NCBI GenBank assembly: GCA_965203725.1
Contig: CBDBDH010000001.1
Location: 124,001-188,000 of the forward strand
Length of the DNA: 64,000 bases
From: WTFY01 sp965203725
GTDB lineage: Bacteria; Pseudomonadota; Gammaproteobacteria; UBA4575
Direction of reading: 5' to 3'
Every line of letters starts with the position of its first letter. Within the stretch, counting starts at the first letter, position 1. This document shows positions 30,232 through 39,481 of the stretch, in pieces. The notes below the pieces were generated by a model that ran no database searches, was not told the origin of the DNA, and worked only from the letters and a program-made list of their open reading frames with translations. The translations under genes and the position numbers were made by a program.

Positions 30232-32136
30232 CTAGAGGTTGTTTTCAAAAATCCGTACATCGAAATCTTCCTTGATGGACTGCAGGACGGCACTGAACTC
30301 CCTGCGTCCGTAATTCACGCGCTGCGACAGCTGCACGGCTGCAGCCCTGTCCAGGACTCCAGGCCCGTCCATGACGGAATGCAGTTCCAGCAGGGCGAAA
30401 CTCCCATCCTCCAGGACCAGACTGCCCACGGAAACGCGACCTGCTTCGGGGCGGGCCAGGGTAAAGACCGAGTCGACAATCTTGCCGGGAACGCGGTCAT
30501 CGTCGCGACGCAGGGCACCACGGCGGGTCCACTCCAGTGCATGTTTGTCCGACAGCTCCTCCAGGCTGAGGCCACTTTGCAGCTGTGCGTACATCTCCTC
30601 CCCTGCCTCGAGCGCCTGCGCTGCTGCCTTGCGTGTACGCAGCCGCTCCCGGACCTGCGCCGCCACATCTTCACGCGCCCTCAGTTCAGGCATCTTGTGT
30701 TCAAGCACGCGAAAGGCCAGCACATGGCCGTCCGCAATTTCAATCAGTTCGCTGTTCAGCCCCTCCTCCAGAATCTCGGGGGTGAACGCGGTCAGGCGGA
30801 CTCTGGAATGGGCGAAGATTCCGGTGGTGGCAGCGGGGGTGAGCCAGCCGGTTTCCCGAATTTCAAGTCCGAAGGTTTCCGCCGCTTCTGTCAACTCATC
30901 GGGCTGTTCCACCACGAGGTTGGCCAGTTCGTCGGCCATCTCGATAAAGCGCGCCTGGGCCATCTGGCTCTTGCGTTCGTTGACGATGTTCTCGCGCACC
31001 TCGGCAAACGGCTGCTGCTCGGACTCCTGGATCTCGACCAGTTGCACGATCTGGATGCCCTGGTCGGTACGGATGGGCTGGCTGTATGCACCCACCGCCA
31101 GGCGGAACAGCGCTTTCTCCAGCGCGTCACTGGCCAGGTCGCCGGAGGCGATGAATCCGATATCGCCGCCCTTGCCGGCAGACAGGGTATCTTCCGAGTG
31201 CAGCCTGGCAATCTTCTCAAAGGAGGTCCCCGCCTCGATCTGGCGGATGTACTCGTTGGCCCGCTCCCGTGCACGGTCCCATGCGCCCGGACTGCCTGCC
31301 GCCTCCTCGGCCACCCGGATCAGGATGTGGCGCGCCTTGCGCAACTCGCTTGTCATGAAGCGTTCCGGCTGCTCCTGATAGATGGAAAGTGCCTCGTCCT
31401 CACCGAGGCTGATCTGGTCAAACAAGGCTTCCTCCGCCAGTTCGAGATAGGCGAGCCTGACCCGCTCGGGCGTTTGAAACTGCGCCTCGTTCTCGTGGTA
31501 GTAGTCGTCCACCTCCTGGTCAGACACCTCGATCGAATCGGGGTTGACCTGCACCAAGGCGTAGCTGAAGTCCCTGGACTGCCCGGACAGCTGCTGGAAG
31601 CGCTCCAGGTCGGCCTGCGTCATGAAGGAAGAGGATGCCAGCGAGAGTTCGAACTGCTCCAACTTTTCCCGTTCCCGAAATTCTGACTCGAAGCGTGCCT
31701 TGTCATAACGCTGTGCCTGCAGCAACCGCGTATACAGGTCCGGGTCAAACTTCCCGTCCCTTCGGAACTGCGGCACTTGCTGGATTTTCTGTACCAGGCT
31801 GGTATCGCTGATACGGAATCCGGCCAGCGTGACTTCCTGGCGCAGTATTTCCATGTCTACCATGCCCTCGATGACCTGCTGCTTGATCACGCTCTCATCC
31901 GGGAACTGTTGTTCATAGTTCCCGCCGAGGTCGGAACGAAGCTGTTGGCGGTACTGCTGGAACCGGTCGCTGAACTCGGGGACCGTGATCTCCACGTCGT
32001 TGATGGCCGCCGCCGCAGGCGCCCCGCCCGCACCGAAATATTCCTGGATGCCCCACAAGGCGAAGGAAAGAATGAGCAGGCCGATGATCACGTAGGCCAC
32101 CAGGCTGCTGGCACGGTCCCGGATCTCAATCAGCAT
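30232..32136 (-). CDS. ppiD: Peptidyl-prolyl isomerase PpiD, SurA-N domain periplasmic chaperone
   Basis: Inner-membrane-anchored periplasmic folding factor near the Sec exit. The 634-residue protein has a single N-terminal helix (SLVAYVIIGLLILSFALWGI, about 11-30), a SurA_N-like region and a parvulin domain beginning LRKARHILIRVAEEA (about 265) with DIGFIASGDL. A helical C-terminal region follows. It lies downstream of lon-hupB-tRNAs, matching the usual hupB-ppiD order, but 350 bp and two tRNA genes separate them. Confidence 0.94.
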   Translation of the reverse strand: MLIEIRDRASSLVAYVIIGLLILSFALWGIQEYFGAGGAPAAAAINDVEITVPEFSDRFQQYRQQLRSDLGGNYEQQFPDESVIKQQVIEGMVDMEILRQEVTLAGFRISDTSLVQKIQQVPQFRRDGKFDPDLYTRLLQAQRYDKARFESEFREREKLEQFELSLASSSFMTQADLERFQQLSGQSRDFSYALVQVNPDSIEVSDQEVDDYYHENEAQFQTPERVRLAYLELAEEALFDQISLGEDEALSIYQEQPERFMTSELRKARHILIRVAEEAAGSPGAWDRARERANEYIRQIEAGTSFEKIARLHSEDTLSAGKGGDIGFIASGDLASDALEKALFRLAVGAYSQPIRTDQGIQIVQLVEIQESEQQPFAEVRENIVNERKSQMAQARFIEMADELANLVVEQPDELTEAAETFGLEIRETGWLTPAATTGIFAHSRVRLTAFTPEILEEGLNSELIEIADGHVLAFRVLEHKMPELRAREDVAAQVRERLRTRKAAAQALEAGEEMYAQLQSGLSLEELSDKHALEWTRRGALRRDDDRVPGKIVDSVFTLARPEAGRVSVGSLVLEDGSFALLELHSVMDGPGVLDRAAAVQLSQRVNYGRREFSAVLQSIKEDFDVRIFENNL

Positions 32137-32481
32137 GTGTTTTTTCCTGCAACGCTGTCATCTGCATTTCCTCAGTACTGGTTCTCGCATTGTAATGGTT
32201 CTGTCCGTCCGTGCACCCCTGGGTACGGCAAATTCCCCGGTTTCAAAACCGGGCACGTGCAGCACGAAAAGTCCGGGATCATGTAAATTGCAAGATTTCC
32301 TCGTCCTTGCAGGGATTGCCTTGCCTGAGCATCGGCGACATTTCCGCAGTCGACAGGGGAGGATGACCCAACCGCGCAGATGCCACTGCGCCTAACACCA
32401 GCGCATTTTTGATTTCAGACGGGGGACAGCAACAAGGGCACCAGTCACCTATGTGATTGAGCAAAGATTTGCGTACAAGCG
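32137..32481. other. Intergenic region upstream of ppiD with a perfect palindrome
   Basis: About 345 bp without a convincing gene. The main element is the 18-bp palindrome CCCGGTTTCAAAACCGGG at 32236-32253, about 100 bp before the ppiD start. It could be an operator or a transcript hairpin. GCGCA/TGCGC segments near 32376-32407 also pair. No -10/-35 pair stands out. Confidence 0.5.
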
Positions 32482-32558
32482 TGGCGGAGTGGACGGGATT
32501 CGAACCCGCGACCCCCGGCGTGACAGGCCGGTATTCTAACCAGCTGAACTACCACTCC
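32482..32558 (-). tRNA. tRNA-Asp (GTC)
   Basis: A complete cloverleaf on the minus strand starting GGAGTGG. Its anticodon is GTC, its T arm GGTTCGAATCC, its acceptor CCACTCC, and CCA is encoded (32482-32484). It is 15 bp upstream of tRNA-Val in genome order and part of the hupB-tRNA block. Confidence 0.97.
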
Positions 32559-32573
32559 TAATGGTTTGGCCCT

Positions 32574-32649
32574 TGGTGGGTGCTGAGGGATTCGAACCCC
32601 CGACATCCGCCTTGTAAGGGCGACGCTCTACCAGCTGAGCTAAGCACCC
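32574..32649 (-). tRNA. tRNA-Val (TAC)
   Basis: Cloverleaf starting GGGTGCTTAGCTCAG, anticodon TAC, T arm GGTTCGAATCC, CCA encoded (32574-32576). It lies 10 bp beyond the hupB stop on the same strand, so it is probably processed from a hupB or tRNA operon transcript. Confidence 0.97.
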
Positions 32650-32659
32650 AAAAGGCGCG

Positions 32660-32932
32660 CTAGCTTACAGCATCCTTGAGTGCTTTGCCAGCCTTGAAAC
32701 TGGGGACTTTGCTTGCCGCGATCTGGATTCTCTCACCGGTTCGGGGGTTGTGGCCAATACGTGCATTCCGGTGTTTTACCGAGAAGGTTCCAAAGCCTAC
32801 CAGCGTTACGTTATCCCCGCGATTCAATGCGGCGGCAATGGAGCCGAACACGGCATCCACTGCACGTGCTCCATCGGCTTTTGAAAGCTTCGCTTCTTCG
32901 GACACGGCTTCTACAAGTTCACTTTTATTCAT
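32660..32932 (-). CDS. hupB: DNA-binding protein HU-beta
   Basis: Nucleoid-associated dimer that bends DNA. The 90-residue protein begins MNKSELVEAVSEEAKLSKAD and contains the HU/IHF signature GFGTFSVKHRNARIGHNPRT (about 46-65), with the DNA-binding arm and its proline. AGGGGAG precedes the ATG. It lies between lon and ppiD, the standard neighbourhood for hupB. Confidence 0.98.
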   Translation of the reverse strand: MNKSELVEAVSEEAKLSKADGARAVDAVFGSIAAALNRGDNVTLVGFGTFSVKHRNARIGHNPRTGERIQIAASKVPSFKAGKALKDAVS

Positions 32933-33087
32933 TAGACTAAACTCCCCTGATGGTTAAGTATGCAACCCAGACAATCGCACGTTGATTTTTAAGAACTGAA
33001 GGCAGCCTGCGGACCGCATGATTAGCATACAAAACAAGCTGAGAAATCATCGTTGCAAGTCGAGATATGTAATGTGCACGTGGTGAC

Positions 33088-33108
33088 AAAGGCCATTTGA
33101 ATGGCTTT
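33088..33108 (-). terminator. Hairpin after lon
   Basis: AAAGGCCATT/AATGGCTTT-type inverted repeat (core GCCATT 33092-33097 and AATGGC 33100-33105, 2-nt gap) about 45 bp beyond the lon stop. It is followed on the minus strand by TTTGTC. A weak terminator or processing hairpin separating lon from hupB. Confidence 0.45.
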
Positions 33109-33151
33109 CGTTATACCAATTGTGCCCGAACCAAGTCAATAAACCGTGCAC

Positions 33152-35587
33152 TCAATGAGCCTGGACCGGCTCGCTTTTCCCGATGGATTTCTTGTGCTCG
33201 GGATCCACCGCGCCCACGACCTCCGGGTCCTCCAGAGGCTCGGGCATTTTGACCAGCGCCACCTGAAGTACTTCGTCGATCCACTGTACCGGAATGATTT
33301 CAAGTTTTTGCTTGATATTCTTGGGAATCTCACTTAGATCCTTTTCATTGTCTTTCGGGATCAACACCGTCTTGATTTCGCCGCGGTGCGCCGCCAGCAG
33401 CTTCTCTTTCAGCCCGCCGATGGGCAGAATCTCACCGCGCAGGGTGATCTCGCCCGTCATGGCCACATCCGCGCGCACGGCCACCTTGCTCAGGGCCGAT
33501 ACGATCGCCGTCGTCATGCCGATCCCTGCACTGGGCCCGTCCTTTTTCACGGCCCCCTCGGGAACATGGATGTGGATGTCCGACTTTTCATAGAAATCGG
33601 CCTGGATTCCCAGCACCCTGGCGCGGCTGCGCACAACGGTTTGCGCCACCTGGATGGACTCCTGCATGACATCCTCGAGCTGGCCGGTGCGACTGGTCTT
33701 GCCCTTGCCGGGAATCACGACCGCCTCGATCGTGAGCAGTTCGCCGCCGGTTTCCGTCCAGGCCAGGCCCGTCACCTGCCCGACCTGGTCATTGTCCTCG
33801 GCAAGCCCGTAACGGAAAAGTTTGACGCCAAGATACTTTGCCAGGGACCGGGGCGTGATGGAAATCCGCTTCCTGCCCGAGCCGAGCACCAGCGATTTCA
33901 CTACCTTGCGGCAGATTTTCGAAATCTCCCGTTCCAGGTTACGCACACCCGCCTCCCGCGTGTAGTAGCGGATCATGTCGCGGATCGCCGGCTCACTGAT
34001 ATGCAGCTCGTTTTTCTTCAGGCCGTTGGCCTTCAGCTGCTTGGGGATCAGGTAGCGCGTTGCGATGTTTTTCTTCTCGTCCTCGGTATAGCCCGGCAGG
34101 CGGATCACCTCCATGCGATCGAGCAGGGGACCGGGAATGTTCAGGCTGTTGGCCGTTGCCACAAACATGACATCGGACAGGTCGAAGTCCACCTCGAGGT
34201 AGTGGTCATTGAAGGTGTGGTTCTGTTCCGGGTCCAGCACCTCCAGCATGGCGGACGCCGGGTCTCCCCGGAAATCCATGGCCATCTTGTCAATCTCATC
34301 CAGCAAAAACAACGGGTTGCGCACCCCGACCTTGGACAGGTTTTGCACGATCTTGCCAGGCAACGAGCCGATGTAGGTGCGCCGGTGGCCCCGGATCTCG
34401 GCCTCATCGTGTACCCCGCCCAAAGACATGCGCGTGAACTTGCGGCTGGTGGCGCGGGCGATGGATTTTCCGATCGAGGTCTTGCCCACTCCCGGGGGGC
34501 CTACCAGGCACAGGATTGGGCCCTTGGGCTTTCGCACACGCTGCTGCACGGCCAGGTACTCGATGATGCGCTCCTTGACCTTGTGCAGGCCGTAATGGTC
34601 CTCTTCCAGGATGCGTTCTGCCGCAGCCAGGTCCTTGCGCACCTTGGATTTCTTTTTCCATGGCACACCCACCAGCCAGTCGATGTAGTTTCGCACCACG
34701 GTGGCTTCCGCGGACATCGGTGACATCATCTTCAGCTTGTTCAGTTCCGTGGTGGCCTTCTTCTTGGCCTCCTTCGACATGCCGACTTTCTCGATCTTGT
34801 CCGCCAGCTCATCGACTTCATTGGGGGCCTCTTCAAGCTCACCCAGTTCCTTCTGGATGGCCTTCATCTGCTCATTCAGGTAATACTCGCGCTGTGATTT
34901 CTCCATCTGCTGCTTGACCCGCCCGCGCAGCCGTTTCTCGATCTGCAGTACATCCAGTTCGCCCTCGATCAGCTTGACGAGATGTTCAAGGCGCTTGCGT
35001 ACGTCACTGATCTCAAGCACGTACTGCTTCTCATCCAGCTTCAGGGACATGTGTGCGGCAATCGTATCGGCCAGATGGGTGGGCTCGTCAATGCCTGCCA
35101 GCGAGGTCAGGACTTCCGGAGGAATCTTCTTGTTGAGTTTCACATACTGCTCGAACAGGTTGGTCACGGAGCGCGCCATGACCTCGAGCTCACGCTCATC
35201 TTCGGCCGAAGTATCCGATCCCATCAACGCGACCTGGGCCCTGAGAAAATCTTCATCTTCCAGGTAGTGCACCACGCGTGCACGGTCGACGCCCTCCACC
35301 AGCACCTTGATAGTGCCGTCCGGAAGCTTCAGCAGCTGCAGGATCGTGGACACCGTGCCAATCGTGTGGACCTGCTCGGTACCGGGCTCATCCACTTCCG
35401 CATTTTTCTGTGCGACCAGCAGGATCTGCTTGTTGCTGGCCATGGCGACATCCAGGGCCTTGATCGACTTTTCCCGGCCCACGAACAGCGGAATTACCAT
35501 ATGCGGATACACCACCACGTCGCGCAGCGGCAACACCGGCATGACTGCGTCATCCGTAAGTTTTTCCGGCATCTGTTCTTCGCTCAT
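33152..35587 (-). CDS. lon: ATP-dependent protease Lon
   Basis: Hexameric AAA+ protease for damaged and regulatory proteins. The 811-residue product has the N-terminal substrate-recognition domain (PVLPLRDVVVYPHMVIPLFV), a coiled coil, the AAA+ module with Walker A GPPGVGKTS and the motif PLFLLDEIDKM, and the C-terminal protease domain. The catalytic serine is in KDGPSAGIGM and the lysine near GLKEKLLAA. The start at 35587 (MSEEQMPEKL) is preferred over an upstream extension. A sigma32-type promoter lies about 85 bp upstream. Confidence 0.97.
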   Translation of the reverse strand: MSEEQMPEKLTDDAVMPVLPLRDVVVYPHMVIPLFVGREKSIKALDVAMASNKQILLVAQKNAEVDEPGTEQVHTIGTVSTILQLLKLPDGTIKVLVEGVDRARVVHYLEDEDFLRAQVALMGSDTSAEDERELEVMARSVTNLFEQYVKLNKKIPPEVLTSLAGIDEPTHLADTIAAHMSLKLDEKQYVLEISDVRKRLEHLVKLIEGELDVLQIEKRLRGRVKQQMEKSQREYYLNEQMKAIQKELGELEEAPNEVDELADKIEKVGMSKEAKKKATTELNKLKMMSPMSAEATVVRNYIDWLVGVPWKKKSKVRKDLAAAERILEEDHYGLHKVKERIIEYLAVQQRVRKPKGPILCLVGPPGVGKTSIGKSIARATSRKFTRMSLGGVHDEAEIRGHRRTYIGSLPGKIVQNLSKVGVRNPLFLLDEIDKMAMDFRGDPASAMLEVLDPEQNHTFNDHYLEVDFDLSDVMFVATANSLNIPGPLLDRMEVIRLPGYTEDEKKNIATRYLIPKQLKANGLKKNELHISEPAIRDMIRYYTREAGVRNLEREISKICRKVVKSLVLGSGRKRISITPRSLAKYLGVKLFRYGLAEDNDQVGQVTGLAWTETGGELLTIEAVVIPGKGKTSRTGQLEDVMQESIQVAQTVVRSRARVLGIQADFYEKSDIHIHVPEGAVKKDGPSAGIGMTTAIVSALSKVAVRADVAMTGEITLRGEILPIGGLKEKLLAAHRGEIKTVLIPKDNEKDLSEIPKNIKQKLEIIPVQWIDEVLQVALVKMPEPLEDPEVVGAVDPEHKKSIGKSEPVQAH

Positions 35588-35672
35588 TTCAATACATTCC
35601 GAATGCTGGTTAAAAATTCGTGAACGGCACACCCTGCCGCATCGGGTTGTCCCGGCGCATGCCCTGCCCTTG

Positions 35673-35701
35673 ACATGGGGGCATACTCTTGAAAATTCAA
35701 T
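35673..35701 (-). promoter_or_regulatory. Sigma32-like promoter of lon
   Basis: On the minus strand: ATTGAAT (-35, 35695-35701), a 14-bp spacer, then CCCCATGT (-10, 35673-35680), which matches the heat-shock consensus CCCCATNT fully. Located between clpX and lon. Confidence 0.75.
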
Positions 35702-35758
35702 ACCTTCCGGGCACCACTATGCCCCGCATGGCATGCAGCGGGCCTTCAGCCGGCGCGC

Positions 35759-37039
35759 TCACTCGTCCGAGGCCACCTTTTCGTATTCTGAACTCTCGTA
35801 GATCAGATACGGCTTCTCGCCGAGGATCACGGACTCATCGACCACGACCTTGCCGATGCTGTTTTGCGAAGGCATCTCGTACATGGTGTCCAGCAGCACG
35901 TTTTCCAGGATGGTGCGCAAACCGCGTGCGCCGGTCTTGCGGTCCATCGCCTTGCGGGCCGTCGCATACAGGGCATTGTCCCGAAACTCGATCTCCACGC
36001 CTTCCATCTCGAACAGGCGGTGGTACTGCTTGGTGATGGCATTCTTGGGCTCAGTCAGGATCCGCACCAAGGCCTCCTCATCGAGTTCGTCCAGCGTCGC
36101 CACGACCGGCAGGCGCCCGACGAATTCCGGGATGAGGCCGTACTTGATGAGATCCTCGGGTTCCACGCTGTGCAGGACCTCGCCGATCTTGATCGCATTG
36201 TCCTTGCTGCGCACTTCCGCCGAAAAGCCGATGCCGCTCGTCTCCGTGCGATCCAGGATCACCTTGTCCAGGCCCGCGAACGCACCTCCGCATATGAACA
36301 GGATGTTGCTGGTATCGACCTGCAGGAATTCCTGTTGCGGGTGCTTGCGCCCGCCCTGGGGCGGAACCGACGCAATCGTGCCTTCGATCAGTTTCAGCAA
36401 CGCCTGCTGAACCCCTTCGCCGGACACATCCCGCGTGATCGAGGGATTGTCGGACTTGCGGGAGATCTTGTCGATCTCGTCGATGTACACAATCCCGGTC
36501 TGCGCCTTGTCGACGTCATAGTCGCATTTTTGCAGGAGCTTCTGAATGATGTTCTCGACGTCCTCGCCGACGTAACCGGCTTCGGTCAGCGTGGTGGCAT
36601 CGGCGATGGTAAAGGGCACATTCAGCAGACGCGCCAGGGTTTCCGCGAGCAGGGTCTTGCCCGAACCCGTGGGGCCCACCAGCAGGATGTTGCTCTTGGC
36701 CAGCTCCACGGCATGCTTGCCGGAGCTTCGGGAATCCAGCCGCTTGTAGTGATTGTAGACCGCCACGGACAGGATTTTCTTGGCACGGTCCTGACCGATA
36801 ACATACTCCTCAAGGATGGAGTTGATCTCGACCGGCTTGGGAAGCTTGGTGCCCTCGGCCGAGGACTGCTCCTGCATTTCCTCGCGGATGATGTCGTTGC
36901 ACAACTCGACGCATTCATCGCAGATGAACACGGAGGGCCCGGCAATCAGCTTGCGGACCTCGTGCTGGCTTTTGCCACAGAAAGAGCAGTACAGCAGCTT
37001 GCCGCTATCCCGATCCTTGGTTGTCGTGTTGTCGCTCAT
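35759..37039 (-). CDS. clpX: ATP-dependent Clp protease ATP-binding subunit ClpX
   Basis: Unfoldase that feeds substrates to ClpP. The 426-residue protein has an N-terminal four-cysteine zinc domain (CSFC and CDECVELC, about 18-45), Walker A GPTGSGKTLLAET (about 120), Walker B IVYIDEIDKI and the ClpP-docking IGF loop (SGIGFSAEV). The C-terminal sensor-2 region follows (TGARGLRTILE). The 180-bp gap to clpP contains a promoter-like TATAGT, so clpX may also be transcribed independently. Confidence 0.98.
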   Translation of the reverse strand: MSDNTTTKDRDSGKLLYCSFCGKSQHEVRKLIAGPSVFICDECVELCNDIIREEMQEQSSAEGTKLPKPVEINSILEEYVIGQDRAKKILSVAVYNHYKRLDSRSSGKHAVELAKSNILLVGPTGSGKTLLAETLARLLNVPFTIADATTLTEAGYVGEDVENIIQKLLQKCDYDVDKAQTGIVYIDEIDKISRKSDNPSITRDVSGEGVQQALLKLIEGTIASVPPQGGRKHPQQEFLQVDTSNILFICGGAFAGLDKVILDRTETSGIGFSAEVRSKDNAIKIGEVLHSVEPEDLIKYGLIPEFVGRLPVVATLDELDEEALVRILTEPKNAITKQYHRLFEMEGVEIEFRDNALYATARKAMDRKTGARGLRTILENVLLDTMYEMPSQNSIGKVVVDESVILGEKPYLIYESSEYEKVASDE

Positions 37040-37219
37040 CGCACCTTGCCGGACATCTGTACTTTGAAAGAGTGAAGCGTGTGCTTTAGGTTCCTATTGA
37101 ATCAGACGAAGCGCCTCTGGAAACACTTGCTCGAAGGCCTAACTATACGCTTTTTTGAAATTTTATACAGCGCCCGCAAGGGGCTCCCGGGCAGCCCGCC
37201 GGGAACAATGCCCGCGTGT

Positions 37220-37873
37220 CTACGCGCCCGAATCCGGGAGATTGTCGCGGCGCTTGTCCAGGACCTCGTCCACCAGGCCGTACGCCTTGGCCTCGGCGCT
37301 GTTCAAAAAATGATCGCGTTCGGTATCTCTTGCAATCTGCTCCACGGGCTGACCCGTATGCTGTGCCAGCACCTGGTTCAGTTCCTCGCGGATCTTCAGG
37401 ATCTCACGGGCGTGGATGTCGACATCGGTCGCCTGGCCCTGGAAGCCGCCGAGCGGCTGGTGAATCATGATGCGCGAATGGGGCAGCGCATAGCGCTTGT
37501 TCGAAGCGCCGCCGGCCAGCAGCAGGGCCCCCATGCTCGCGGCCTGCCCGACGCACAGCGTGCTGATATCGGGCGTGGTGAACTGCATGGTGTCATAGAT
37601 GGCCATGCCGGCGCTGACCGAACCGCCCGGGGAGTTGATGTAGATGGAGATGTCCTTGTCGGGGTTCTCGGATTCCAGGAACAGCAGCTGGGCCACCACG
37701 AGGTTGGCCATCTGGTCCTCGATCGCACCGACAATGAAAATGACGCGCTCTTTCAGCAGGCGCGAGTAGATGTCGTAGGCCCGCTCACCGCGCGCGGATT
37801 GCTCGATGACCATGGGCACGAGATTCAGCGCCTGCGTATCCAGAGCTCCGGCTTTCGAATGGTTTTCTCCCAT
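37220..37873 (-). CDS. clpP: ATP-dependent Clp protease proteolytic subunit ClpP
   Basis: Tetradecameric serine protease core. The 217-residue protein has the catalytic serine in GQAASMGALLL (about 108), histidine in RIMIHQPLGG (about 133) and the N-terminal processing region LVPMVIEQSARGERAYDIYS. It is 26 bp after tig, giving the widespread tig-clpP-clpX-lon order. Confidence 0.98.
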   Translation of the reverse strand: MGENHSKAGALDTQALNLVPMVIEQSARGERAYDIYSRLLKERVIFIVGAIEDQMANLVVAQLLFLESENPDKDISIYINSPGGSVSAGMAIYDTMQFTTPDISTLCVGQAASMGALLLAGGASNKRYALPHSRIMIHQPLGGFQGQATDVDIHAREILKIREELNQVLAQHTGQPVEQIARDTERDHFLNSAEAKAYGLVDEVLDKRRDNLPDSGA

Positions 37874-37899
37874 GTGGCTTCTCCTGCAAATTCGTTATA

Positions 37900-39192
37900 T
37901 CAGAACCGGTCGTTCACCATTTCATCGAAGGTAAACGAGCGCGTGGTGCGCCGGGCCTGTTCGAGCACCCAGTCGACCACCTGCTCTTCCATGACCTGCG
38001 ACTCGATTCCGGCCCGGGCCTCGACGCTGTTGGTATAGTACTGCACCACGTCCTCGGGCTGGTCGTACCCCGAGGCGATGGCCTGGATGTGCTGGCGGAC
38101 ACGCCCGGCATCGAGCTGGATTTCGTTCTGGCGAACAATTTCCCCGATGATGAGGCCCAGCGAGAGCCTGCGGCTCGCCTGCTCTTCCAGCTGGGCCTTC
38201 GGCAACTTCGATTCGTCTTCCAGATTCAGGTTTTTCATGGCCTGGTCGAAGACGCTGCGAACCTCCTGTTCCAGCAATCCCGCCGGCAGTTCGAACCGGT
38301 TGGACTCAAACAGTTTCTGCATGACCTGGTTCTTGTCGAAGGCCCGCTTGCTTTGCTCGAGTTCGGTCTCGAGGTTGCGCCTGAGCTCCACATTCAGGGT
38401 CTCGATCTTGCCATCCCCTATGCCCAGCTCGCGCACGAAATGCTCGTCCAGCTCCGGCAGCGAGCCGGCTTCAACTTTTTTGACCTGCACGTCGAAGACG
38501 ACCTGCTTGCCCGCCAGCTCGGGCTGGCGGTAGTCTTCCGGGAAGTGCACCTCGATCGGCTTGGCATCGCCTTTCTTGACGCCCTCCAGCTGCCGTTCGA
38601 ACTCCGGCAACAGGGTGTCGCTGCCGAGCACCACGGCAAAGTCATCCTGGCTGCCGCCCGGGAAGGCCTCGCCGTCCAGCGTGCCCTTGAAACCGATGTT
38701 CACCCGGTCATCCTTTTCGGCCGCCCGGTCCACGGCGCGCCAGCGCATCTTCTGCCTGCGCAGTTTTTCGAGCATGCCTTCCACGTCCCCATCGGTGACC
38801 TCGGCCTGTGCGGTCTCGATTTCAAAGCCCGAGGCATCCGCCAGCTCGATTTCCGGGTAGACCTCGAAGGTCGCGGCGTATTTCAGGTCCTGGCCGGATT
38901 CCGGGTCCAGGCGCTCGATCCTGGGCATTCCCACCGGGCGCAGTTTTTCCTGGTGAATCGCCTCGCGGTAGCTGGACTGCATGGTATCGGCCAGGACCTC
39001 CTGATGGACCTGCTTGCCGAAACGCTGGCGCACCACCCCGAGCGGAACCTTGCCCGGACGAAAGCCGGGAAGCTTCACCTTCCGGGTCATGTCCTGAAGC
39101 TTCTTTTCCACGGCCGTGTGAATTGTCTCACCCGGCACTTCTACCGTGATCTTGCGCTCCAGATTTCCGGTTGTCTCCAGCGATACCTGCAT
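37900..39192 (-). CDS. tig: Trigger factor
   Basis: Ribosome-bound chaperone and prolyl isomerase. The 430-residue protein has the N-terminal ribosome-binding domain with the signature GFRPGKVPLGVVRQRFG (about 44-60). The FKBP-type domain (about 160-245, VNIGFKGTLDGEAFPGG) and the long helical C-terminal arms follow. The ATG at 39192 (MQVSLETTGNLERK) with AGAGGTG upstream is the start; a 26-residue upstream extension is rejected. A TATACT element about 60 bp upstream is a likely -10. Confidence 0.97.
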   Translation of the reverse strand: MQVSLETTGNLERKITVEVPGETIHTAVEKKLQDMTRKVKLPGFRPGKVPLGVVRQRFGKQVHQEVLADTMQSSYREAIHQEKLRPVGMPRIERLDPESGQDLKYAATFEVYPEIELADASGFEIETAQAEVTDGDVEGMLEKLRRQKMRWRAVDRAAEKDDRVNIGFKGTLDGEAFPGGSQDDFAVVLGSDTLLPEFERQLEGVKKGDAKPIEVHFPEDYRQPELAGKQVVFDVQVKKVEAGSLPELDEHFVRELGIGDGKIETLNVELRRNLETELEQSKRAFDKNQVMQKLFESNRFELPAGLLEQEVRSVFDQAMKNLNLEDESKLPKAQLEEQASRRLSLGLIIGEIVRQNEIQLDAGRVRQHIQAIASGYDQPEDVVQYYTNSVEARAGIESQVMEEQVVDWVLEQARRTTRSFTFDEMVNDRF

Positions 39193-39310
39193 CCATTCAC
39201 CTCTATGATTGAACCCGTTTGAACCCCGCAGTTCGACCCGGCGCCCAGTATATTGAGTACCCGGACACAATGCATCCCGGGGCTTGGGTTCTTCGCCTCT
39301 TCACGGGGCC

Positions 39311-39396
<86 letters not shown>

Positions 39397-39481
39397 TCCG
39401 TCCCGACCGGCATACCATAGCACCCGGCATGCCTTACCCTGTATTATACCCGCAACCCCGTAGCCGGCTTTCAGCCAGCCG

